From NCBI GenBank assembly GCA_014193315.1, contig BJHS01000003.1, forward strand, positions 62,001 through 126,000: DNA of 64,000 nucleotides, given 5' to 3'. The notes beneath the pieces are model-generated. The model worked only from the letters and a program-made list of their open reading frames with translations, was not told where the DNA came from and made no database searches. This document shows positions 32,029-44,382 of this stretch, one piece after another. Numbering within the stretch: the stretch's first letter is position 1; every line of letters starts with the position of its first letter. Origin of the DNA: Verrucomicrobiota bacterium. GTDB taxonomy: Bacteria > Verrucomicrobiota > Verrucomicrobiia > Opitutales > UBA953. A program made the position numbers and the translations under genes.

Positions 32029-32532
32029 ATGATTGATGCCCATGCCGATCAAGATTGGCGGGCCTGGTTCGCCGAGCACGGCGCCCGGCTCCGGCTCATC
32101 GCACGCCAGTGGACCCGTTCGGAAGCGGATGCCGACGACGTCGTGCAGGAGGCATTTGTACGCTTTTGGAAACACCAACGTCACCTGCCCGGCGACCCGA
32201 ACGCGCTGGTGGTGACCTCGATCCGCCGTGCGGCCCTCGACTTATTGCGCCGCACCGACCGCCGCTCGGGGCGCGAGCAAGCCGTCGCGGCCGAGGCCGA
32301 GACCATGACCTGGTTCGAGCCCGAGGCCGACCCGTGCCAGCAGGCCTTGATCCAGTCGTTGGCTTTGCTGTCGGCCGAGCAACGCGAGGTCGTCGTCCTG
32401 AAGGTCTGGGGCGAACTCACCTTCGACCAGATTGGTGAAAAATTACAGGTTTCGCCAAACACCGCCGCCTCCCGGTGGCGCTATGCCATGGAGGCCCTTC
32501 GTAAACACATCACCGCCCGCGCCCATGACTGA
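32029..32532 (+). CDS. ECF-family RNA polymerase sigma factor
   Basis: 167 residues. Region 2: ARQWTRSEADADDVVQEAFV then RFWKH. Region 4: LSAEQREVVVLKVWGELTFD then QIGEKLQVSPNTAASRWRYA, a clear helix-turn-helix for -35 recognition. There is no extra regulatory domain. It directs RNA polymerase to a small regulon. Its stop overlaps the next gene, which encodes a single-pass membrane protein, the usual place for an anti-sigma factor. The divergent desaturase/FAD operon is the most obvious candidate target. Confidence 0.9.
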   Translation: MIDAHADQDWRAWFAEHGARLRLIARQWTRSEADADDVVQEAFVRFWKHQRHLPGDPNALVVTSIRRAALDLLRRTDRRSGREQAVAAEAETMTWFEPEADPCQQALIQSLALLSAEQREVVVLKVWGELTFDQIGEKLQVSPNTAASRWRYAMEALRKHITARAHD

Positions 32533-32941
32533 CCCAGATCACGACCTTACCTCGGCCCTCGCCAGCCTCCGCCCGCGGCCCCCTGGTCCCGCCGTTACCG
32601 CCGCCCTCGCTCGCGAGCTCGACCCGCCGGCCGCCCGGCGCGGCGTCATCCTCGCCTGGTCCACGGGTCTCGCCGCGGCCGCCGCCCTCGTGCTCGGCCT
32701 TTATCTCGGCGTCGCCCCGGCCGAGGCGCCTGCGCCGTCTTACCAGTTGGTCCGTGCCGAGCAGTCCCCGGCCAATGTCGAGGTCCTCCGCCCCGTCCGC
32801 TTGGACGATGGTTCCTTCGCTCGACCGGTCCGGGTGCGCTGGGATAGCACCACCCAGTGGGAGGACCCCCGTTCGCGGACCCGCTTCATCAATTTCCGGC
32901 CGAACGAGACCACGACCTTGCTTCCGTTGGAGACTTACTGA
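32525..32941 (+). CDS. Single-pass membrane protein, possible anti-sigma partner
   Basis: 138 residues from ATG 32525, overlapping the sigma gene by 8 bp. A short cytoplasmic N-terminus (about 1-44) is followed by one membrane helix (GVILAWSTGLAAAAALVLGL) and a periplasmic tail of about 75 residues ending in NFRPNETTTLLPLETY. No zinc-binding HxxxCxxC motif is present, so it is not a ChrR-type or zinc anti-sigma protein. The anti-sigma role rests on position and topology only. Confidence 0.6.
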   Translation: MTDPDHDLTSALASLRPRPPGPAVTAALARELDPPAARRGVILAWSTGLAAAAALVLGLYLGVAPAEAPAPSYQLVRAEQSPANVEVLRPVRLDDGSFARPVRVRWDSTTQWEDPRSRTRFINFRPNETTTLLPLETY

Positions 32942-32968
32942 ACAAATCTGTCGTCCCGCGCCGCCTTT

Positions 32969-34090
32969 ATGCTGAAACCCCGTACCGCCATGAACATCCC
33001 CCTCCACATGCTCCTGCTCGCTGGCCTCGTCGCCCCGTCGGCCCTTTCCGCGCAGGCCACGTCGGCCGCCCCGGTCGCGGCCGAGACCCCGGCTGACATT
33101 CAGCCATACTCCGGCCTTAACCTCGGCTACCTCTCCGAGAAGGCTCGCGCGGCGACGCAGCCCGTGCTCCCGGCCGGCATCGGTGTGCTCGTCGGTTTCG
33201 TCGACCCGACCGGCCCGGCCGCTAACAAGATTGAAGAGGGCGACATTCTGACCCGCCTCGACGACCAGATCCTGATGAACTCCTCGCAGTTCCAGTCGCT
33301 CGTCCGCCTGCGTAAGCCGGGCGATACCGTGAAAGTCACCTTGGTCCGGGGCGCTGAGGTCCAGGTCGTCGAACTCAAGCTCGACGGCCGCGTGCCCAAG
33401 GCTTTCGCCGCGCGGCCTTCCCCGGTGCGCAGTCTCGTCAAGCCTGCGCCCGCCAACTCGGCGAACCCGGGCCTCGGCGGCGGCGGGCGCGCGTCCATCA
33501 CCATCAACGGTCAGCCGATCGAGATCGACCTCAACCATGGCGGGACGGTGCAGGCGGGCCCGGGCAATGTCGTCGTGATCGGGCCCAACAACGCCCAGTT
33601 GCCGCCCGAGGTGATCAAACGCCTCGAAGAGATGCGTGCCCGCGGCCTCCCGATCCCGTCGCTCGACCCGTCGGGTACGGTCGCCGGCGGTGGCACGGTG
33701 GTCGTCGAGCCAGGCGTGAGTTCCTCGACGTTCTCCAAGAGTTTCTCCTTCAGCCTCGGCACTGGTTCCGGTCACGCCTCCAGCTCGGTCGCGTCGGATC
33801 AGGATGGGACGGTCTCGCTCGAGGAGAAGGACGGCAAGCGCCATGTCACGATCAAGGACCCGGCCGGCAAGGTCCAGTTCGACGGCGCCGTCACCACGCC
33901 CGAGCAGCGGGCCGCGATGCCCGAAGAGGCGCGCCGCCGACTCAAACTGGTCGAGGGTAATGGTTTCTCGATTCCGGGTTTTCCGAATGGTCCTGGCGTC
34001 AACCCGAAGGCCGACGGTGCGGCCAAGGGTGGCGTCGCCCCCGCGGAGGAGAAACCCAAGAAGAAGCGCGACCCCAAGGAAGGCGCGTGA
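32969..34090 (+). CDS. Secreted PDZ-domain protein
   Basis: 373 residues. The start at 32969 gives a signal peptide with basic residues (MLKPRTAMNIPLHMLLLAGL); Met8 is an alternative. A PDZ domain lies at about 60-135 (GIGVLVGFVDPTGPAANKIE; EGDILTRLDDQILMNSSQFQ; GDTVKVTLVRG). The rest is Gly/Ser/Pro-rich and ends with a Lys-rich tail (EEKPKKKRDPKEGA). No protease triad is visible. It follows the sigma and membrane-protein genes and could sense periplasmic protein ends in a loose sigmaE-like circuit. Confidence 0.75.
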   Translation: MLKPRTAMNIPLHMLLLAGLVAPSALSAQATSAAPVAAETPADIQPYSGLNLGYLSEKARAATQPVLPAGIGVLVGFVDPTGPAANKIEEGDILTRLDDQILMNSSQFQSLVRLRKPGDTVKVTLVRGAEVQVVELKLDGRVPKAFAARPSPVRSLVKPAPANSANPGLGGGGRASITINGQPIEIDLNHGGTVQAGPGNVVVIGPNNAQLPPEVIKRLEEMRARGLPIPSLDPSGTVAGGGTVVVEPGVSSSTFSKSFSFSLGTGSGHASSSVASDQDGTVSLEEKDGKRHVTIKDPAGKVQFDGAVTTPEQRAAMPEEARRRLKLVEGNGFSIPGFPNGPGVNPKADGAAKGGVAPAEEKPKKKRDPKEGA

Positions 34091-34110
34091 ACCCTGGAGC
34101 GCGATGAATG

Positions 34111-34139
34111 AAAAGGCCTCCCGGGTGGGAGGCCTTTTT
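34111..34139. terminator. Bidirectional intrinsic terminator
   Basis: A perfect 12-bp stem AAAAGGCCTCCC / GGGAGGCCTTTT with a GGGT loop and T-run separates the PDZ gene from the convergent YHYH gene. Confidence 0.92.
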
Positions 34140-34147
34140 GGTCACGG

Positions 34148-35266
34148 TTATTTCGCAGCGGGCGCTTCGCCCTTGGGCGGACCATCCGCAGGCGGTGGGC
34201 CGTCGAACGGCGGCGGACCATCGAACGGCGGCGGGCCGCCCGCCCCACCTTTACGCATGCCCGCGCCACCCTTGCCCTGGCCGGGGCCGCCCTTGCGTTG
34301 GCCTGCGCCACCGGCTTGGCCGCCCGTCTGTCCGCCGAGATTGGCGTGCGGGTCCATCTTCTGCTTGCTGAAGGACGGATCCGGCGTGCCCTTGAATTTA
34401 CGCGGGATGAACGGGAAGTCTTCGGTCAGGACGTAGTAGTAAGTGCCCTTGGGGAACTCCGGGGTCACCCCGGTGCGGCCGCCGAACTCATCGAGGTCGC
34501 CCGAGCCGGCGACATACTCGAAGTCGAGCGCGTACGACCCGTCGGGCTTGCCGGTCGGGGTCTCCTTGCCGTCGCCACCCCGGTCGGCGGTCTTGAGGCG
34601 GTAGCTGCTCTTCATCTTCTTCAGCTCGCTCTTTGGGTCCTCGGGCTGCGCGTAACCATAGATCGCATACGCGGGGTAGCCATCGGCCGCCCAACCGACG
34701 TGCACCATCTTCTTCTCGCCGGTGGAGAGCCGCTCGACGAGCAGGGTGGGGAGGCCGTGGTAGTGGTAGGCGCCGTTGGGCTGGACGTGGCCGTGGTTCT
34801 CGTCGAGGCCGAGCCCGGTGGGGATGCGGGGTGTGGTGCCCATGGTGGTGTTACTCCGTAGTGCCTCGTAGTGCCAGGGGTTGGAGCGTTCGCCGTCGTT
34901 GTAGACCTCGGCGGTGCCCGGGTCGAAGACCACGCCGTTCAGGGCCACGCCCCAGGCGGACATCATCCGGCCGGTGGCGCCGCCTTTCGCGGGCTTGGGG
35001 TTGGCCGTCACTTCCAGGTGGTACTTCTGCTCGGAAATGGGGTTCGGGTTCCCCCGGTTGGGGAACTTCGAGACCTTGTGGTCGGGGATGCCGTTGGAAT
35101 CGATCACCCGCTTGTCGCCCTTCACGGTGATGGTGACCTTGTTTTGGGCGGGCGGTTCGGAGTCGGCCTTGGCCAAGGCGGGGCCTTTGGCGGTCGCCGG
35201 GGCGTCGGCCGCGGTCAGGCCGGCGGTCAGGCCGAGGAGGAGGAGGGGGAGGAGTCGGGGGCTCAT
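34148..35266 (-). CDS. Secreted YHYH-domain protein
   Basis: 372 residues with a signal peptide (1-20). The YHYH core is ENHGHVQPNGAYHYHGLP, about residues 156-173, preceded by a conserved GVALNGVVFDPGTAEV stretch and followed by VGWAADGYPAYAIYGY. The family is extracytoplasmic and of unknown function; the His cluster suggests metal binding. The C-terminal 60 residues are low-complexity Gly/Gln/Lys, then repeated PPPFDG units. It is convergent with the PDZ gene and divergent from DUF420. Confidence 0.88.
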   Translation of the reverse strand: MSPRLLPLLLLGLTAGLTAADAPATAKGPALAKADSEPPAQNKVTITVKGDKRVIDSNGIPDHKVSKFPNRGNPNPISEQKYHLEVTANPKPAKGGATGRMMSAWGVALNGVVFDPGTAEVYNDGERSNPWHYEALRSNTTMGTTPRIPTGLGLDENHGHVQPNGAYHYHGLPTLLVERLSTGEKKMVHVGWAADGYPAYAIYGYAQPEDPKSELKKMKSSYRLKTADRGGDGKETPTGKPDGSYALDFEYVAGSGDLDEFGGRTGVTPEFPKGTYYYVLTEDFPFIPRKFKGTPDPSFSKQKMDPHANLGGQTGGQAGGAGQRKGGPGQGKGGAGMRKGGAGGPPPFDGPPPFDGPPPADGPPKGEAPAAK

Positions 35267-35361
35267 GGAGTAGGCTTATATTTTACGCTTTTACCCCTTA
35301 AGTAAAGGTTAAGAGACTCACGTCGGGTTGCCTTTTTAAGCGGTAAGGTTCTGGTGGAGGC

Positions 35362-35841
35362 ATGGCTTCCACCACCGAACTCCTTTCCCGCGGCGTCGCC
35401 GCGATGAACGCCCTGGCCACCGTCTTCCTGCTCGTCGGCTACGTGCGCATCCGCCGGGGGGATCGGGCCGGGCACGGTCAGGCCATGGCGACCGCCTTCG
35501 TGACCTCGGCCCTCTTCCTCGCTCTCTACCTCGCCTCCAAGGTCCACCTGTGGGTGGCGCTGGGCAAGACCAACATCCTCTACCGCCCGGAGGTGGGCCT
35601 GACCTGGGATAAGCTCATCTATTATATCATTCTCTTCCCCCACATCCTCCTGGCGATCGCCGTGACCCCTTTCATCATCCGGGCGGTGATGCTGGCCCGG
35701 GCCGGCCGGTACGAGGACCACAAGCGTCTGACGCGCTGGGTTTTCCCGGTCTGGCTCTACGTCGCGGTCACCGGGGTCATCGTCTGGGCCTTCATGGAGT
35801 TCAGCGGCTCGCTTGCCACGGCCGCCGCGGCCGCCCGCTAA
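35362..35841 (+). CDS. DUF420 membrane protein (cytochrome oxidase assembly type)
   Basis: 159 residues with four membrane helices. MNALATVFLLVGYVRIRRGD at the start, SALFLALYLASKVHLW, the helix pair LIYYIILFPHILLAIAVTPF, and HKRLTRWVFPVWLYVAVTGV carry the DUF420/CtaM-like His positions. Family members are linked to heme-copper oxidase assembly. No oxidase gene is in the window. A strong GGAGG lies just before the ATG. The 95-bp upstream gap is AT-rich and probably holds divergent promoters with the YHYH gene. Confidence 0.87.
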   Translation: MASTTELLSRGVAAMNALATVFLLVGYVRIRRGDRAGHGQAMATAFVTSALFLALYLASKVHLWVALGKTNILYRPEVGLTWDKLIYYIILFPHILLAIAVTPFIIRAVMLARAGRYEDHKRLTRWVFPVWLYVAVTGVIVWAFMEFSGSLATAAAAAR

Positions 35842-35896
35842 CCCCGCCATTTTCCCCTCGCCCGTCGGGGGGATTCGGTTTCACTCGCGGGTCGTC

Positions 35897-36328
35897 ATGG
35901 AGAGCGCCGAAACTTCCTCGAACCCGCAGACCGAGAAGCTCGTGCTCTGGGCCGTCTTCTTCCTTTTCTGCTCCGTGCTCGCGTTCACGGTTTCGACTTA
36001 CTCCGAGGAGACCGAACGGCTCGAGGCCCTCGGTCTCTCCGAGCGACAGAAAAACAGCCAGCTCACCGCCCTAGAGCGGCAGCGCGAGCAGACCTCGCGT
36101 TACATCGAGCGGATGAGCCGCGACCCGGAGTTCGTCCAGGACCAGGCCCGGGAGCGGCTCGGCGTCGCCAAGGAAGGCGAGATCGTCATCCGCATCGAAG
36201 GCGGCGCGACCGCGGGTGCGCCGATGCAGGTCGTCGCCAGCGTCCCCAACCCTTCCGCGGCGGCCAAGAACCCGCCGGCGAAAGGCGCGGGAGCCAAGGA
36301 TAAGGCCGCGCCCAAGGCCGCCCGCTGA
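35897..36328 (+). CDS. Septum formation initiator (DivIC/FtsB) family protein
   Basis: 143 residues from ATG 35897. A short N-terminus and one membrane helix (KLVLWAVFFLFCSVLAFTVS) are followed by a coiled coil (ERQKNSQLTALERQREQTSR). The family motif of a conserved Arg/Pro-x-hydrophobic bend is visible as MSRDPEFVQDQARERLGVAK, then GEIVIRIE. Such proteins bridge FtsL and FtsQ in the divisome. The C-terminus is Ala/Lys/Pro-rich low complexity. It is 45 bp before argH. Confidence 0.8.
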   Translation: MESAETSSNPQTEKLVLWAVFFLFCSVLAFTVSTYSEETERLEALGLSERQKNSQLTALERQREQTSRYIERMSRDPEFVQDQARERLGVAKEGEIVIRIEGGATAGAPMQVVASVPNPSAAAKNPPAKGAGAKDKAAPKAAR

Positions 36329-36373
36329 GCGTCCTTGCTTGCCTGTCCGGCTTGCCCGGGGCATGGATGGGTC

Positions 36374-37780
36374 ATGTCCGCACGGAAGAAGGCACAGGCA
36401 ACCTGGGGCGGCCGGTTTACCGCCGGTCCCGCCGAACTCATGCTGCGTTTCGGCGAGTCCGTCTCCTTTGACCATCGCCTTTGGGCCCAGGATATCCGCG
36501 GCTCGAAGGCGCATGCCACGATGCTCGCCCAAGCCGGCATCCTGACCAAGCGGGAGCGCGACGCCATCGTGCGTGGCCTCGACGGTATCGCCCGGGAGAT
36601 CGCCGCCGGCAAGTTCACCTGGAGCCGCGACCTCGAGGACGTGCACATGAACATCGAGAGCGCGCTCACGAAGCGCGTCCCGGCCGCCGCCAAGCTGCAC
36701 ACGGCCCGCTCCCGTAACGACCAGGTCGCCACCGACGTGCGTCTCTGGATCAAGGACCAGTGCGACGCCGCCGACGCGGCCCTCGTCTCGCTGCTCAAGA
36801 CCTTGGTCAAGCTGGCGGAAGCCAACGCCGACGTGGTCCTGCCGGGTTACACGCACCTGCAGCGCGCCCAGCCGGTCTCCGTCGCCCACCACCTACTCGC
36901 CTACGCCGAGATGTTCGGTCGCGACCGCACGCGCCTCGTCGCCGCCAAGGCTTCGGCCAATTGGTGCCCGCTCGGCTCGGGCGCCATCGCCGGTACGACC
37001 CTCCCGATCCGCCGCGAGGTCACGGCGAAGCTGCTCGGCTTCGTCGACGTCAAGGGTCGCCCGCAGGTCACGCGCAACTCGATGGACGCCGTCGCCGACC
37101 GCGACCCGGCCACGGAGTTCTGCTTCGCCGCCGCGCTTTGCGGCGTGCACCTCTCGCGCCTCGCGGAGGATATGGTCCTCTGGTCTTCCGCGGAGTTCGG
37201 CTTCGCGCGCATGCCCGACGAGTTCTCGACGGGTTCGTCGCTGATGCCGCAGAAGCGCAACCCGGATTCGATGGAGCTGCTCCGGGGGAAGGCCGCCCGT
37301 TTCCAAGCGTCGCTCACGCACCTGCTCACGCTCACCAAGGGCTTGCCGCTTACGTACAACCGCGACCTGCAGGACGATAAGCCGCCGCTTTTCGACGCCG
37401 CCGACCAGCTGATCCTTTCGGTCGCCGTGGCCGACGCCACGCTCGCCGGCACGAAGTTCCATAAGGCCCGCTGCCTCGCCGCGGCCTCGGACCCCGCGCT
37501 GCTCGCCACCGACCTCGCCGACTGGCTCGTCCGCAAGGGTATGCCGTTCCGCCACGCCCACCACGCGGTCGGTCGCCTCGTGGCGCTGGCCGAGAAGTCC
37601 GGCGTGCCGCTCGACCAAGTCTCCGCTGCGGCCGCGCTGACCGCCGACAAGGCGTTCACGCAGGGCTGGCGCAAGGTTTTCAGTCTCAAGCGTGGTTTCG
37701 CCGCGCGCGAGAACACGGGCATGCCCGGCCCCAAGGCCGTCGCCCGCGAGCTCGCCCGCTGGAAGCAGTCGCTGCGCTAA
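36374..37780 (+). CDS. argH: Argininosuccinate lyase
   Basis: 468 residues from ATG 36374. [57 protein letters not shown] and the fumarase-superfamily signature [20 protein letters not shown] are all intact. It splits argininosuccinate to arginine and fumarate, the last step of arginine synthesis. No other arg genes are in the window. Normal length. Confidence 0.97.
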   Translation: MSARKKAQATWGGRFTAGPAELMLRFGESVSFDHRLWAQDIRGSKAHATMLAQAGILTKRERDAIVRGLDGIAREIAAGKFTWSRDLEDVHMNIESALTKRVPAAAKLHTARSRNDQVATDVRLWIKDQCDAADAALVSLLKTLVKLAEANADVVLPGYTHLQRAQPVSVAHHLLAYAEMFGRDRTRLVAAKASANWCPLGSGAIAGTTLPIRREVTAKLLGFVDVKGRPQVTRNSMDAVADRDPATEFCFAAALCGVHLSRLAEDMVLWSSAEFGFARMPDEFSTGSSLMPQKRNPDSMELLRGKAARFQASLTHLLTLTKGLPLTYNRDLQDDKPPLFDAADQLILSVAVADATLAGTKFHKARCLAAASDPALLATDLADWLVRKGMPFRHAHHAVGRLVALAEKSGVPLDQVSAAAALTADKAFTQGWRKVFSLKRGFAARENTGMPGPKAVARELARWKQSLR

Positions 37781-37786
37781 GCGACG

Positions 37787-38413
37787 ATGAACGTCAGCGT
37801 GCTGATTACCGCTTGCTTGACGGCAAGCCTCTCGCCTGGGCCGGCGGCCCTGTCGACGATCGAGGCGTCGCTTCGTTACGGTAAGCGCCGGACCTTCTGG
37901 CACACCCTCGGGCTCGCGATCGGCGAGACGCCGCACCTCTTCCTGTCGCTCTTCGGGACGCTTTGGCTGGAACAGCACCTGCCCTACGCCCAGCTGGTGA
38001 TTGCCGGGGCTGGCACGGCCTACTTTTTTTACCTCGGTGCCGAGCACCTGCTCCGCCCGCGTTCGGCCTTGCCGGAGGCGGCCGGGCTCGAAGGCGGCGG
38101 CTGGCGGCTCTTTTGCCGCGGTGCCTGGGTGAACTTCTCGAACCCCAAGACCATCCCGTGGATGATCATCATCATCCAGGCCGCGGGCGTGCCGTCCGAT
38201 GCGTTGGCGTGGTCGACGACGGGGGTCTTTCTGCTATGTACGCTGGGTTCGGAGATTTCGGTCATGAGTTTCTACGCGTTTGTCGGGGACCGGCTACGCG
38301 TCCGCCTCAAGGAGCCTGCCACGATTCGTCTCGTGGATCGCGTGACGGGCTTACTCTGGACGGTGATGGGACTGCTCATGGGTTCGCAGGTTTGGCAGCT
38401 CCTCAGGGCTTGA
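37787..38413 (+). CDS. LysE/RhtB-family amino-acid exporter
   Basis: 208 residues with about six membrane helices. ACLTASLSPGPAALSTIEAS is the LysE/RhtB N-terminal motif (the usual form has PGP followed by the first loop), and GAWVNFSNPKTIPWMI is the conserved NPK segment. The family exports basic or neutral amino acids. It sits 6 bp after argH, so arginine or a derivative is a plausible cargo (inference). Confidence 0.85.
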   Translation: MNVSVLITACLTASLSPGPAALSTIEASLRYGKRRTFWHTLGLAIGETPHLFLSLFGTLWLEQHLPYAQLVIAGAGTAYFFYLGAEHLLRPRSALPEAAGLEGGGWRLFCRGAWVNFSNPKTIPWMIIIIQAAGVPSDALAWSTTGVFLLCTLGSEISVMSFYAFVGDRLRVRLKEPATIRLVDRVTGLLWTVMGLLMGSQVWQLLRA

Positions 38414-38443
38414 GCCCCTCGCCGCTCGGCCCATCCTGAGGGC

Positions 38444-39457
38444 ATGCCCCGCTTACCACTACTGGTCACGATGCTCGGACTGACCTTGTCCGGGGCCGAG
38501 CCCGCGGCGGAGCCTTTCCGTAAGGTCGGGATTGTCGGGCTCGATACCTCGCATGTCGTGGCGTTCACCCAGACCCTGAACCGCGGCCCGAAGGTGGCCG
38601 CCGACGCCCCGAAGTTCGCGGGTTTCCGCGTCGTCGCGGCGTTCCCCCAGGGGGGCCGCGACATCGCCGCCAGCGTCGAGCGCGTGCCGGAGTACACGGC
38701 CAAGCTCCGCGCGCTCGGGGTTGAGATCGTGCCGTCGATTGAGGCGCTCTGTGCCAAGGTCGACTTCGTCTTGCTGGAGTCGAATGACGGTCGCGTCCAC
38801 TTGGAGCAATTGAAGCCCATCCTGCGCGCCCGGAAGCCGGTCTTCGTCGATAAGCCGATCGCGGGCTCGCTCGGGGATGTCCTGCGCATGCAGGCGCTCG
38901 CCCGCGACGCGGGGGTCCCTCTGTTCTGCTCCTCGTCGCTGCGCTTCGGGGCTGGCACGGTCGCGGTCCATGGTGGTTCCCTTGGCGTGGTTCGCGAGGC
39001 GACGACCTTTAGTCCGGTACACCTCGAGCCCACGCACCCCGACCTTTATTGGTACGGTGTCCATGGCTGCGAAAGCCTCTACACGGTCATGGGGACAGGC
39101 TGCCGTTCTGTGCGGCGCGGTTTGACCGAGGACGGTAAGATCGAGGTGGTGGGCGATTGGGGGGATGGCCGAAAGGGTGTCTTTCAGGAAGAGAATGGCA
39201 AAGCCCGCAAGGGATACGGCGGGATCGCGCGCGGCCCGAAGGGCGAGGCCATCGTCGGCACCTACGATGGCTACGACCCGCTGCTCGCGGAGGTGGTTGC
39301 CTTCTTCCGCACCGGTCGAGCCCCGGTCTCCGCCGAGGAGACACTCGAGCTTTACACCTTCATGTCCGCCGCCGACGAGAGCAAGCGGCAGGGCGGCGCC
39401 GAGGTCAGGCTCGCCGACGTCCTCGCCCGCGCGAAAGCAGAAGTCGCGGGGCGCTAG
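38444..39457 (+). CDS. Secreted Gfo/Idh/MocA-family oxidoreductase
   Basis: 337 residues with a signal peptide (about 1-18). The Rossmann start VGIVGLDTSHVVAFTQTL lacks the classic GxGxxG. LESNDGRVHLEQLKPILRAR and KPVFVDKPIAGSL carry the conserved EKP-like Lys (here DKP), and YWYGVHGCESLYTVMG the substrate-side His. These proteins use NAD(P) to oxidise sugars, often exported in Verrucomicrobiota and Planctomycetota. The substrate is unknown. A nested palindrome begins at its stop codon. Confidence 0.85.
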   Translation: MPRLPLLVTMLGLTLSGAEPAAEPFRKVGIVGLDTSHVVAFTQTLNRGPKVAADAPKFAGFRVVAAFPQGGRDIAASVERVPEYTAKLRALGVEIVPSIEALCAKVDFVLLESNDGRVHLEQLKPILRARKPVFVDKPIAGSLGDVLRMQALARDAGVPLFCSSSLRFGAGTVAVHGGSLGVVREATTFSPVHLEPTHPDLYWYGVHGCESLYTVMGTGCRSVRRGLTEDGKIEVVGDWGDGRKGVFQEENGKARKGYGGIARGPKGEAIVGTYDGYDPLLAEVVAFFRTGRAPVSAEETLELYTFMSAADESKRQGGAEVRLADVLARAKAEVAGR

Positions 39458-39579
39458 GGAAGCAAAGGGGTCAGGGAAGCAAAGGGGTCAGGCCGTTAGT
39501 CGGGCCCCCTGTTAGTTTAAACGGCCAAAATCGGCCTCTAAACTAACAGGCTAGACGACGAACGGCCTGACCCCTTTGC
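39456..39579. repeat. Tandem 17-mers leading into a nested 100-bp palindrome
   Basis: Two exact tandem copies of AGGGAAGCAAAGGGGTC (39456-39472, 39473-39489) lead into a palindrome with three nested stems. The outer stem is 19 bp (39479-39497 with 39561-39579, ending CCTGACCCCTTTGC). The middle stem is 12 bp (CCTGTTAGTTTA at 39508-39519 with TAAACTAACAGG at 39539-39550). The inner stem is GGCC/GGCC. It fills the gap between convergent genes and looks like a MITE or REP-type hairpin element. Confidence 0.85.
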
Positions 39580-39597
39580 CGCGGAAAAACCTCAGGG

Positions 39598-39918
39598 CTA
39601 CGCGAAGCCGTGCTCCTTGAGCATGCGGGCGACGGCCTGGGGGAGGGCGGGGCGGAGGGCGGTGGGGACAGCTTTCTGTGCTTCGACGGTGCAATGGAGG
39701 TAGCCGAGCTTGCGCTCGGTATCCGCGCTGCGGCCGGCGGCCTCGAGCCAGCGTTGCAGCACGGCGGCGGCACGGGCCCACTCGGGCCAGTCGCTGTCGA
39801 CGCCATCAGCGGCCTCGACCAACGTGCACAAGGCGCAACCACCCAGGAAGCGTTCGACCGCGGCGGCATCTTCGTGCCCAATAATCGTGACAAGCTTCTC
39901 GCGTTCGCGTGCTTCCAT
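39598..39918 (-). CDS. Small hypothetical protein downstream of metH
   Basis: 106 residues from ATG at 39918, two bases after the metH stop, so it is read with metH. It is mostly helical and rich in Ala/Glu/Arg. VERFLGGCALCTLVEAADGV contains a Cys-x-x-Cys pair, and RKLGYLHCTVEAQKAVPTAL follows. There is no signal or membrane segment. I do not recognise the family. Coupling to metH suggests a role near methionine or cobalamin metabolism, but the sequence does not show one. Confidence 0.6.
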   Translation of the reverse strand: MEAREREKLVTIIGHEDAAAVERFLGGCALCTLVEAADGVDSDWPEWARAAAVLQRWLEAAGRSADTERKLGYLHCTVEAQKAVPTALRPALPQAVARMLKEHGFA

Positions 39919-39920
39919 GG

Positions 39921-43610
<3,690 letters not shown>

Positions 43611-43658
43611 CGCCTTTACCGTGCGGGTTGCCGCCCACGGGTCAAGGCACGGGGCGGG

Positions 43659-44333
43659 CTAGTTCGTCATACCCGGTACGTCCGGCTTCTTGCAACGGAG
43701 CAGGTCCTGGGTGCGGTAGAGGACGATCCGCTTGCCCTCGAATTTCTCGTCGTTCCAGAGCAGGGGACGGAGTTCGAAGCTGAACACCGGGTTCAGGTGC
43801 GACTTGGCGGCCTCTTCCGCGGGGTCGCCGCCCTGCCAGTAGAGGATACCATTGGCCAAGGAATGCTTCTGGCCCTTGCAGAGGAGCTGGCGGGTGTTGT
43901 GGACGAAGGTGCGCAGGTCCGCCACGGCGCGCCCGGTCACGAAGTCGTGCTCGTGGTTCATCGTCTCGGCCCGGGCGTTCTTCACGTCGACGTTCTTGAG
44001 GCCGAGTTTGGTGGCGATGTCCTCGACGACCGTGATCTTCTTGCCGACGGAGTCGACGAGCGTGAAGCGCGCCTTGGGGTAGAGGACGGCGAGGATGAGC
44101 CCGGGGAAGCCGCCGCCGGTGCCGACGTCCATGACGCGGCAGCCATCCATGAGCTTGAGGAACTTCACCGCGGCGATGCACGGCGCGTAGTGGTGGCGCT
44201 CGAGGTGTTCGATGTCCTTGCGCGAGACGAGGTTGATCTTCTCGTTCCACTCGCGGTGCAGCGCGGCCATGGCCGAGAGCTGGTCCCATTGGGCGGGGGT
44301 GACTTCAGGGAAGAGCGGAACGAGGGCCTGCAT
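43659..44333 (-). CDS. rsmG: 16S rRNA (guanine-527-N7)-methyltransferase RsmG (GidB)
   Basis: 224 residues from ATG at 44333. NEKINLVSRKDIEHLERHHY, the SAM site MDVGTGGGFPGLILAVLYP, LVDSVGKKITVVEDIA and TGRAVADLRTFV match RsmG. It adds m7G527 in the 530 loop of 16S rRNA. The gene is not in its usual place beside gidA/parA. A 14-residue N-terminal extension is possible but unsupported. Confidence 0.92.
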   Translation of the reverse strand: MQALVPLFPEVTPAQWDQLSAMAALHREWNEKINLVSRKDIEHLERHHYAPCIAAVKFLKLMDGCRVMDVGTGGGFPGLILAVLYPKARFTLVDSVGKKITVVEDIATKLGLKNVDVKNARAETMNHEHDFVTGRAVADLRTFVHNTRQLLCKGQKHSLANGILYWQGGDPAEEAAKSHLNPVFSFELRPLLWNDEKFEGKRIVLYRTQDLLRCKKPDVPGMTN

Positions 44334-44382
44334 GCGGAAGGGCGGTGAGCGTGCCGCGGTCGGGGCTGGAGGCAAGGATGGT

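Noticed and set aside
43611-43658. Cobalamin or SAM riboswitch before metH
   Set aside because: Only 48 bp separate metH from rsmG, too short for either aptamer, and no conserved core is visible.
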